Assembly: GCA_963691705.1 (NCBI GenBank)
Contig: OY829538.1
Span: forward strand, 28,168,836-28,232,835
From: Viola odorata
Lineage: Eukaryota; Streptophyta; Magnoliopsida; Malpighiales; Violaceae
Direction of reading: 5' to 3'
DNA length: 64,000 nucleotides
Shown here one piece after another: positions 37,015 to 45,462 of this stretch (its first letter is position 1; each line of letters opens with the position of its first letter). The notes below the pieces were generated by a model, which did not search any database, was not told where the DNA came from, and was given only the letters and a program-made list of their open reading frames with translations. A program made the position numbers and the translations under genes.

Positions 37015-39484
37015 ATGATGGTCATAGGGTCTGTCATAACCCATCAGGTTGTTCAAGCTAGCTCTCTCAATGTTAAAACCTGTGATTTACATATTATTTC
37101 TTTGATTAAACCATTTGGTCTCCACTGTCTAGATGGAATGGGTTTCTTCCATATAGAGAAAGGTTTTCTTTTGATGAATACAGGTCTCACAATCAAGGTA
37201 GACCTGATCTTCAGCCACAAGAACAAAGGGAACTAAAAATTTCCTCCACTGCATGCAGAAGGCAACCCTGTTCTACCTCTTGATGTAGATCTGCCCCCAC
37301 CAGCTCCTGCACCTCAGCCAGTCCTTGCACAACAACCTGCTCCTCCACCAAATCCTCCATCAGCTGCTGCTAGTACCTCCCAGACAGATTCTCACAACTT
37401 AACAACCCTCGCAGTTCGGACTGAGCTTCTGTGTGAGCTCTTTGAGCTCCAGCAAAAAACTGCTAGCGGTAAATTGACCCGGAGGCCGTTGTACATGCCA
37501 AGATAAAGATGATGACCTCGGGGTCTGTCATAACCCATCAGGTTGTTCAAGCTAGCTCTCTCAATGTTAAAACCTATGATTTACATGTTATTTCTTTGAT
37601 TAAACCACTTGGTCTCCGCTGTCTAGATGGAGTGGGTTTCTTCCATATAGAGAAAGGCTTTCTTTTCATGAATACAGGTTTCACAATCAAGGTGAACCAG
37701 ATCTTCAGCCACAAGAACAAAGGGAACTACAAATTTCCTCCACTGCATGCAGAAGGCAACCCTGTTCTACCTCTTGATGTAGATCTGCCCCCACCAGCTC
37801 CTGCACCTCAGCCAGTCCTTGCAGCACAACCTGCTCGTCCACCAAATCCTCCATCAGCTGCTTCTAGTACCTCCCAGACAGATTCCCACAACTTTGCAAC
37901 CCTCGCAGCTCGGACTGAGCTCCTGTGTGAGCTCTTTGAGCTCCAGCAAAAAACTGCTAGTGGTAAATTGACCCGGAGGCCGTTGTACATGCCAAGATAA
38001 AGATGATGGTCATAGGGTCTGTCATAACCCATCAGGTTATTCAAGCTAGCTCTCTCAATGTTAAACCCTGTGATTTACATATTATTTCTTTGATTAAACC
38101 ACTTGGTCTCCACTGTCTAGAGGGAATGTGTTTCTTCCATATAGAGAAAGGTTTTCTTTTGATGAATACAGGTCTCACAATCAAGGTAGACCAGATCTTC
38201 AGCCACAAGAACAAAGGGAACAACAAATTTCCTCCAGTGGATGCAGAAGGCTACCCTGTTCTACCTCTTAAAGAGGATCTGCCCCCACCAGCTCCTGCAC
38301 CTCAGCCAGTCCTTGCACCACAACCTGCTCGTCCACCAAATCCTCCATCAGCTGCTTCTTGTACCTCCCAGACAGATTCCCACAACTTAGCAACCCTCGC
38401 AGCTCGGACTGAGCTCCTGTGTGAGCTCTTTGAGCTCCAGCAAAAAACTGCTAGCGGTAAATTGACCCGGAGGCCGTTGTACATGCCAAGATAAAGATGA
38501 TGGTCATCGGGTCTGTCATAACCCATCAGGTTGTTCAAGCTAGCTCTCTCAATGTTAAAACCTGTGATTTACATATTATTTCTTTGATTAAACCACTTGG
38601 TCTCCACTATCTAGATGGAGTGGGTTTCTTCCATATAGAGAAAGCCTTTCTTTTCATGAATACGGGTTTCACAATGAAGGTGGACCAGATCTTCAGCCAC
38701 AACAACAAAGGGAACTACAAATTTCCTCCACTGCATGCAGAAGGCAACCCTGTTCTACCTCTTGATGTAGATCTGCCCCCACCAGCTCCTGAACCTCAGC
38801 CAGTCCTTGCACTACAACCTGCTCGTCCACCAAATCCTCCATCAGCTGCTTCTAGTACCTCCCAGACAGATTCCCACAACTTAGCAACCCTCGCAGCTCG
38901 GACTGAGCTCCTGTGTGAGCTCTTTGAGCTCCAGCAAAAAACTGCTAGCGGTAAATTGACCCGGAGGCCGTTGTACATGCCAAGATAAAGATGATGACCT
39001 CGGGGTCTGTCATCACCCATCAGGTTGTTCAAGCTAGCTCTCTCAATGTTAAAACCTATGATTTACATGTTATTTCTTTGATTAAACCACTTGGTCTCCG
39101 CTGTCTAGATGGAATGGGTTTCTTTCATATAGAGAAAGGCTTTCTTTTCATGAATACAGGTTTCACAATCAAGGTGGACCAGATCATCAGCCACAAGAAC
39201 AAAGGGAACTACAAATTTCCTCCACTGCATGCAGAAGGCAACCCTGTTCTACCTCTTGATGTTGATCTGCCCCCACCAGCTCCTGCACCTCAGCCAGTCC
39301 TTGCAGCACAATCTGCTCGTCCACCAAATCCTCCATCAGCTGCTTCTATTACCTCCCAGACAGATTCCCACAACTTTACAACCCTCGCAGCTCGGACTGA
39401 GCTCCTGTGTGAGCTCTTTGAGCTCCAGCAAAAAACTGCTAGCGGTAAATTGACCCGGAGGCCGTTGTACATGCCAAGATAAAG

Positions 39485-39978
39485 ATGATGGTCATAGGGT
39501 CTGTCATAACCCATCAGGTTGTTCAAGCTAGCTCTCTCAATGTTAAAACCTGTGATTTACATATTATTTCTTTGATTAAACCATTTGGTCTCCACTGACT
39601 AGATGGAATGGGTTTCTTCCATATAGAGAAAGGTTTTCTTTTGATGAATACAGGTCTCACAATCAAGGTAGACCAGATCTTCAGCCACAAGAACAAAGGG
39701 AACTACAAATTTCCTCCAGTGGATGCAGAAGGCTACCCTGTTCTACCTCTTAAAGAGGATCTGCCCCCACCAGCTCCTGCACCTCAGCCAGTCCTTGCAC
39801 CACAACCTGCTCGTCCACCAAATCCTCCATCAGCTGCTTCTTGTACCTCCCAGACAGATTCCCACAACTTAGCAACCCTCGCAACTCGGACTGAGCTCCT
39901 GTGTGAGCTCTTTGAGCTCCAGCAAAAAACTGCTAGCGGTAAATTGACTCGGAGGCCGTTGTACATGCCAAGATAAAG
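39485..39978 (+). pseudogene. Hybrid P/S monomer with early TGA
   Basis: The 5' half is P-like (aaccatttggtctcc) and the 3' half S-like. CTGTCTAG is changed to CTGACTAG, which places an in-frame TGA near 39597. The same T-to-A change occurs in the P unit at 61837 (near 61949). Only an internal 122-codon frame from 39608 remains. Confidence 0.85.
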
Positions 39979-40966
39979 ATGATGGTCATAGGGTCTGTCA
40001 TAACCCATCAGGTTGTTCAAGCTAGCTCTCTCAATGTTAAAACCTGTGATTTACATATTATTTCTTTGATTAAACCACTTGGTCTCCACTATCTAGATGG
40101 AGTGGGTTTCTTCCATATAGAGAAAGACTTTCTTTTCATGAAAACGGGTTTCACAATGAAGGTGGACCAGATCTTCAGCCACAACAACAAAGGGAACTAC
40201 AAATTTCCTCCACTGCATGCAGAAGGCAACCCTGTTCTACCTCTTGATGTAGATCTGCCCCCACCAGCTCCTGAACCTCAGCCAGTCCTTGCACTACAAC
40301 CTGCTCGTCCACCAAATCCTCCATCAGCTGCTTCTAGTACCTCCCAGACAGATTCCCACAACTTAGCAGCCCTCGCAGCTCGGACTGAGCTCCTGTGTGA
40401 GCTCTTTGAGCTCCAGCAAAAAACTGCTAGCGGTAAATTGACCCGGAGGCCGTTGTACATGCCAAGATAAAGATGATGGTCATAGGGTCTGTCATAACCC
40501 ATCAGGTTGTTCAAGCTAGCTCTCTCAATGTTAAAACCTGTGATTTACATATTATTTCTTTGATTAAACCATTTGGTCTCCACTGTCTAGATGGAATGGG
40601 TTTCTTCCATATAGAGAAAGGTTTTCTTTTGATGAATACAGGTCTCACAATCATGGTAGACCTGATCTTCAGCCACAAGAACAAAGGGAACTAAAAATTT
40701 CCTCCACTGCATGCAGAAGGCAACCCTGTTCTACCTCTTGATGTAGATCTGCCCCCACCAGCTCCTGCACCTCAGCCAGTCCTTGCAGCACAACCTGCTC
40801 GTCCACCAAATCCTCCATCTGCTGCTTCTAGTACCTCCCAGACAGATTCCCACAACTTTGCAACCCTCGCAGCTCGGACTGAGCTCCTGTGTGAGCTCTT
40901 TGAGCTCCAGCAAAAAACTGCTAGTGGTAAATTGACCCGGAGGCCGTTGTACGTGCCAAGATAAAG

Positions 40967-41439
40967 ATGATGACCTCGGGGTCTGTCATCACCCATCAGG
41001 TTGTTCAAGCTAGCTCTCTCAATGTTAAAACCTATGATTTACATGTTATTTCTTTGATTAAACCACTTGGTCTCCGCTGTCTAGATGGAATGGGTTTCTT
41101 TCATATAGAGAAAGGCTTTCTTTTCATGAATACAGATTTCACAATCAAGGTGGACCAGATCATCAGCCACAAGAACAAAGGGAACTACAAATTTCCTCCA
41201 CTGCATGTAGAAGGCAACCCTGGTTTACCTCTTGATGTTGATCTGCCCCCACCAGCTCCTGCACCTCAGCCAGTCCTTGCACCACAACCTGCTCGTCCAC
41301 CAAATCCTCCATCAGCTGCTTCTAGTACCTCCTAGACAGATTCCCACAACTTTGCAACCCTCGCAGCTCGGACTGAGCTCCAGCAAAAAACTGCTAGTGG
41401 TAAATTGACCCGGAGGCCATTGTACATGCCAAGATAAAG
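40967..41439 (+). repeat. 473-bp Q monomer with 21-bp deletion
   Basis: The GAGCTC cluster is reduced from three cores to one (ggactgagctccagc near 41371), removing 12 + 9 = 21 bp. The unit also has the Q-type stop, CAG to TAG at 41333-41335. Confidence 0.9.
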
Positions 41440-41606
41440 ATGATGGTCATAGGGTCTGTCATAACCTGATACGATCACGCGTACGTTCCTAACCATATAC
41501 CATTTGAATGGGCCGGCCAAGCCCATGAAGGCACTAAGGAAGAGGCACAAGGAGCGGCCTTGTGTGGCCATGTATTCATGCTTGTTATTTGTATTTCCTT
41601 CTTGAG

Positions 41607-41614
41607 TATTTAAG
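41607..41614 (+). promoter_or_regulatory. TATA-like box in E2 5' LTR
   Basis: TATTTAAG, 140 bases into the LTR, in an otherwise ordinary-composition stretch. It is a plausible core promoter for element transcription, but no experimental or flanking element evidence is visible. Confidence 0.4.
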
Positions 41615-41747
41615 CAAGACTTAGTTATTTTGATTGATTAGTTATTGCCTAAGTGAAAAAGCTAGAGTTGAGTTTCTCCTCTAGCCATTCACTTGGGCTT
41701 TAGCACCACTATCCTAGAACATTGAGAGATTTGTTGTTTGCTGAATT

Positions 41748-41772
41748 CGTTCACTTACTACTCAAGTGAACG
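41748..41772 (+). other. LTR hairpin, 9-bp stem
   Basis: CGTTCACTT (41748-41756) pairs perfectly with AAGTGAACG (41764-41772) around a 7-nt loop. It is present in all four copies of this LTR in the window. Role unknown; it could be an RNA structure in R/U5 or a palindromic protein site. Confidence 0.6.
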
Positions 41773-42084
41773 GATTGATTGTAATATTGTGTGTGAAGAT
41801 TCGGCCAACTTCAAGGCTGAATCCTTGTGAACGATTGCTGTAATTTCAAGTGTGTTTCAAGATAATTTCAAGTGTTCAATTGCTGGTCCATTTCCGAATT
41901 CCATCCAAGTTGGTTCGTCCATTTCCTTTCATCTATTCTTTCATCATTTCCGCTGCAATTCTACTCCATCTTCCATCCTATTTCCTTCCATCTTCCAAGC
42001 TTCTTTGTGTCAACAACTCAAGCTAGATCCTCCTTCAAACATAGATTCAAACTCCCCTTACAAAGGAGGTTGGATCGTATCAAG

Positions 42085-42098
42085 TGGTAGCGGGGCTC
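42085..42098 (+). other. Candidate primer-binding site of E2
   Basis: TGGTAGCGGGGCTC begins two bases after the 5' LTR. It starts with TGG, as complementarity to a tRNA CCA end requires, and matches the initiator-Met type site TGGTATCAGAGC at 9 of 12 bases. The tRNA identity is uncertain. Confidence 0.45.
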
Positions 42099-43328
42099 TA
42101 GCCGCTTCGAGTTGTTCTTGAATCCGAGTTTGATTTTTGTGCTCATATATGTCCCGTTTGAGTCCGTTTCATATACTAGAAAAATACCAAAATTTGTGTC
42201 AATAAACTTCAACTTGTTATTGACATTTTTCGTTTTTGAGTCACCTACAAAATCTGTGAAAATCGTATGCTTTTTAGCCAAAATATAAAAGTGTGCAGAT
42301 TTTCATCCGAGAAAAACAGTTCTGTCTTCGTGATCGATTTACTCTGTGTTCTCTGCCTCATTTCGTCTTTGTTCCTTCATAAAAGTTGTATCTCTACATC
42401 TTAAGAGTCTTCCTGTAAGATTTCGTGATCTTTAGACATCATTTGCTGTTCCTTTGAGCCCAAATCGAAAGTTGCACCAAGCGGTCCGAAAATTCAAGCA
42501 AGAACAGTCTTGGTGTTCTTCAAGCTCTTGATGTGTTCTTGAGTTTTCATGAGAAGAAAACTATTATAGGACATTCTTTGATCCAAATTCTGAGCCTTTC
42601 CCATCCATGTGAGAGGTTTCCCTTCAATATTAAAATGGCAGCACATGTCTTACTTTCTTTCTATTAAACAAGCCAAAAGTCCAGCCTTTACCCATCCGTG
42701 CACAACCCACATTCCACTCCTAAGAAGGCTGAATATTCTCTTCCACTTTCCCGCACCACACTCCCTACAAAACCATTTGATTTATTCCTTTTGTTGTTTC
42801 TTGTCCCCCACCCAGATTTGTTTTATTCTTCAAATCAGCCTTGTGTCATAAATGGCAGCACATGTCTCACTCCTTTTCTATTAAACAAACCAAAAACATT
42901 CCCTTCTTTGTCCACTACCTTCTTTAAGTTGATTCCTTTCCTTTCCATTGCTTTAATCCATTACAATACTCTCTTGTTTCATCACATCCGCCAACTCCTT
43001 CTTTAAACAAAGAAAAAAAAAAAAATCAGCATTACATGCCTTACATCTTCATGTCTTTTTCCATTACACCAACTCCACTTGCTCATGGTATAATCCCTTA
43101 CACGTGTACATCACTTCTTCTTACACATCAAATATCTTACAACCTTTAATCTCTATCCACATGCTACACGTTTCTTACCAAGTTCTTTTGTGGCACTTCC
43201 CCATGGTAAAAACTGAATATACTTCCCTGTTTTGTTCAACAAACAACCAATTCCTCACCTTTTTCTAAAGTCCTTGTACATCTGTTCACCAAACAATACA
43301 TCCGAAAACATCCTAAACCCAAATCACA
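42099..43328 (+). other. E2 leader, 1.2 kb without a convincing ORF
   Basis: Pyrimidine-rich on the + strand. It contains an imperfect repeat of about 45 bp: AATGGCAGCACATGTCT near 42634 and again near 42851, each followed by a tctattaaacaa-type segment, about 217 bp apart. An A-run (about 13 bases) is near 43012. Short ORFs (80 and 102 codons) lie here but resemble no protein. It is probably a packaging or untranslated leader. Confidence 0.6.
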
Positions 43329-44513
43329 ATGTCTAACCGCTCAAATGAGAGTGGGAGCTCGAGAAGTAGATCGAGCAACCCGAGTAGCAAGCAATGGTTA
43401 GCCATAATGGATACCATGCGAGTTGCCTTAGATCAAGCCAACATCCTACATGAGCAAACACAACTTCTTACTGAACAGCTAGGGAAGCGACTAGCTGTCT
43501 TACAGCAAACAGCCCTCGCCACCCCTACTCCTTCCTTTCCTCATGAGGATTCACATGCCAAGGATCCAAAAGGAGGTAAAAGGGATGGCCAAACCGCTTC
43601 TGAATCCAAAGATGAGGCCTCTAAGAGGGTGGCCGTCCAAGGCTCACTCAATGCCTTTCCCACTAAAAACAAGGACATTTCCACAAGCTTCAAAACTGCC
43701 GCAAGTCTAGCCCTTTCCGCCCCACCAATAGCAATCCAGCCGCCCTCACCTTCTCATTCTTTTAAACCGAATGTGCTTGATATCCTTGCTGAAAATGAAA
43801 ATGAGGAAGAAAAGAGTGACGAAAAGAGTGAAATTGAGGGTGAAAAGAGAGAGGAAACACCAACGAGGGTTGAAAGTTTGAGAGAAGAAAGTGAGGATCA
43901 TTTAACTCTCACTCACATTGATAACCCTTTTTCTTCTGTTTATGAGCTAATTGTGCAGGACTCTCCTATAGCTTTTGTGAAGGATTTGGGTGCGTGCAAG
44001 GATCCATTCCTAAGCTTCATCCCTAACCGAGACCATGACCTTAAAGTAATGGATTCGAGGACGAATCCTTTGGAAGGGAGAGGTGATGATACGATCACGC
44101 CTACTTTTGGAAAAGATCAGAACGTAATTGGCTCTGCCCAAGACCTTGGAAAGAGCACATCAGATGATCCCAAATCCATCCGCTTACTGAAGAGAGTCAC
44201 TAGCAGGCTCTTCCCAAGGCCTTGGGAAGAGTACTCCGATGCGCCACCTCTACTAACGCTTTCTTGGCACACAATTGGATTCCGACCAGGCTTAGAATAC
44301 TTTCAAAAGGGTCAATGGAATGAGGAAATTGAAGAAATGGATTCGAGGACGAATCCTTTCAAAGGAAGAGGTGATGATACGATCACGCGTACGTTCCTAA
44401 CCATATACCATTTGAATGGGCCGGCCAAGCCCATGAAGGCACTAAGGAAGAGGCACAAGGAGCGGCCTTGTGTGGCCATGTATTCATGCTTGTTATTTGT
44501 ATTTCCTTCTTGA
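43329..44513 (+). CDS. E2 ORF, gag-like/unknown 394-aa protein running into the 3' LTR
   Basis: Starts MSNRSNESG at the first ATG in a long open frame and ends at TGA inside the 3' LTR. Order: Ser/Arg-rich head (1-22); helix-prone segment with a heptad-like pattern (about 23-60, WLAIMDTMRVALDQANILHEQ...); Pro/Ser linker; Glu/Lys-rich acidic stretch (about 154-190); then a MDSRTNP-GRGDDTIT motif twice (from about 241 and again just before the LTR). The last 45 residues or so are LTR-encoded. No CCHC zinc knuckle, DTG, or polymerase motifs. The head and helix would fit the start of a plant Ty3/gypsy gag, and the repeated motif matches the sequence usually encoded after pol in such elements. The protein therefore looks like gag start fused to the polyprotein tail by a large internal deletion; this reading is inference. 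Confidence 0.6.
   Translation: MSNRSNESGSSRSRSSNPSSKQWLAIMDTMRVALDQANILHEQTQLLTEQLGKRLAVLQQTALATPTPSFPHEDSHAKDPKGGKRDGQTASESKDEASKRVAVQGSLNAFPTKNKDISTSFKTAASLALSAPPIAIQPPSPSHSFKPNVLDILAENENEEEKSDEKSEIEGEKREETPTRVESLREESEDHLTLTHIDNPFSSVYELIVQDSPIAFVKDLGACKDPFLSFIPNRDHDLKVMDSRTNPLEGRGDDTITPTFGKDQNVIGSAQDLGKSTSDDPKSIRLLKRVTSRLFPRPWEEYSDAPPLLTLSWHTIGFRPGLEYFQKGQWNEEIEEMDSRTNPFKGRGDDTITRTFLTIYHLNGPAKPMKALRKRHKERPCVAMYSCLLFVFPS
44051..44100 (+). promoter_or_regulatory. E2 upstream hairpin + polypurine + LTR-start module
   Basis: Stem GGATTCG (44051-44057), loop AGGA, stem CGAATCC (44062-44068), an 18-nt spacer ending ggaagggagaggtga (to 44086), then TGATACGATCACGC (44087-44100), identical to the first 14 bases of the E2 LTR before similarity fades. 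It lies 288 bp upstream of the real 3' LTR. Confidence 0.75.
44339..44374 (+). promoter_or_regulatory. E2 3' hairpin and polypurine tract
   Basis: Stem GGATTCG (44339-44345), loop AGGA, stem CGAATCC (44350-44356), then 18 nt with the purine run aaaggaagagg (44361-44371) directly before the 3' LTR at 44375. This is the expected plus-strand primer region. Confidence 0.8.
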
Positions 44514-44990
44514 GTATTTAAGCAAGACTTAGTTATTTTGATTGATTAGTTATTGCCTAAGTGAAAAAGCTAGAGTTGAGTTTCTCCTCTAGCCATTCAC
44601 TTGGGCTTTAGCACCACTATCCTAGAACATTGAGAGATTTGTTGTTTGCTGAATTCGTTCACTTACTACTCAAGTGAACGGATTGATTGTAATATTGTGT
44701 GTGAAGATTCGGCCAACTTCAAGGCTGAATCCTTGTGAACGATTGCTGTAATTTCAAGTGTGTTTCAAGATAATTTCAAGTGTTCAATTGCTGGTCCATT
44801 TCCGAATTCCATCCAAGTTGGTTCGTCCATTTCCTTTCATCTATTCTTTCATCATTTCCGCTGCAATTCTACTCCATCTTCCATCCTATTTCCTTCCATC
44901 TTCCAAGCTTCTTTGTGTCAACAACTCAAGCTAGATCCTCCTTCAAACATAGATTCAAACTCCCCTTACAAAGGAGGTTGGATCGTATCA
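44375..44990 (+). repeat. E2 3' LTR (616 bp)
   Basis: Same sequence as the 5' LTR by eye, with the TATA-like TATTTAAG at 44515-44522. It ends GATCGTATCA against the right TAACC target copy. Confidence 0.95.
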
Positions 44991-45460
44991 TAACCCATCA
45001 GGTTGTTCAAGCTAGCTCTCTCAGTGTTAAAACCTGTGATTTACATATTATTTCTTTGATTAAACCACTTGGTCTCCATTGTCTAGATGGAATGGGTTTC
45101 TTCCATATAGAGAAAGGTTTTCTTTTGATGAATACAGGTCTCACAATCAAGGTAGACCAGATCTTCAGCCACAAGAATAAAGGGAACTACAAATTTCCTC
45201 CAGTGGATGCAGAAGGCTACCCTGTTCTACCTCTTAAAGAGGATCTGCCCCCACCAGCTCCTGCACCTCAGCCAGTCCTTGCACCACAACCTGCTCGTCC
45301 ACCAAATCCTCCATCAGCTGCTTCTTGTACCTCCCAGACAGATTCCCACAACTTAGCAACCCTCGCAGCTCGGACTGAGCTCCTGTGTGAGCTCTTTGAG
45401 CTCCAGCAAAAAACTGCTAGCGGTAAATTGACCCGGAGGCCGTTGTACATGCCAAGATAA
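44780..45460 (+). other. Chimeric LTR-satellite open frame, 226 codons
   Basis: An ATG inside the 3' LTR opens a frame that crosses the LTR end in phase with the interrupted S monomer and ends at that monomer's TAA. About 70 codons are LTR-derived and the rest is the satellite ORF from ITHQVVQ onward. It lies downstream of the LTR TATA-like box, so a read-through transcript could include it. Probably fortuitous. Confidence 0.3.
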
Positions 45461-45462
45461 AG
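44996..45462 (+). repeat. Right part of the S monomer split by E2
   Basis: 467 bases that, with 41440-41466, make a 494-bp S-type unit (CTACCCTGTT and CTTCTTGTACC variants). Confidence 0.9.

Larger units (their letters stand above)
37015..41466 (+). repeat. Domain 3, left part: P-Q-S-T monomers up to E2
   Basis: Starts: 37015 P, 37509 Q-like, 38003 S, 38497 T, 38991 Q-like, 39485 S, 39979 T, 40473 P, 40967 Q, 41440 S (interrupted after 27 bases). P has the AACTAAAAA stop; Q has the acctcgggg tag; S has ATGCAGAAGGCTACC and a CTTCTTGTACC (Cys) variant; T has the ATGAAGGTGG, CACAACAAC and GCACTACAACC variants. This is an older or less regular version of the 4-mer seen to the right. Confidence 0.85.
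41467..42082 (+). repeat. E2 5' LTR (616 bp)
   Basis: TGATACGATC...GATCGTATCA, a perfect 10-bp terminal inverted repeat. Includes an AT-rich TATA-like TATTTAAG at 41607-41614 and a 9-bp hairpin at 41748-41772. By eye the sequence equals the 3' LTR throughout. Confidence 0.95.
41467..44990 (+). mobile_element. E2: young non-autonomous LTR retrotransposon, 3524 bp
   Basis: LTRs 41467-42082 and 44375-44990 (616 bp each, apparently identical), internal region 42083-44374, target duplication TAACC at 41462-41466 and 44991-44995. Removing the element and one TAACC leaves a 494-bp S monomer. The interior has a long untranslated leader and one ORF with no protease, reverse transcriptase, RNase H or integrase motif, so mobility would require proteins from an autonomous relative, most likely Ty3/gypsy given the SRTNPFKGRGDD tail. 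It is the same LTR family as the solo LTRs at 21074 and 26339 but in the opposite orientation. Confidence 0.95.

Noticed and set aside
42018..42281. Minus-strand 87-codon ORF crossing the E2 LTR end
   Set aside because: It lies in AT-rich leader and LTR sequence, antisense to the element, with no recognisable protein.
43329..44374. Reverse transcriptase, protease or integrase remnants in E2
   Set aside because: I looked for DTG/DSG, YxDD and HHCC/DDE-type patterns in the translated internal region and saw none.
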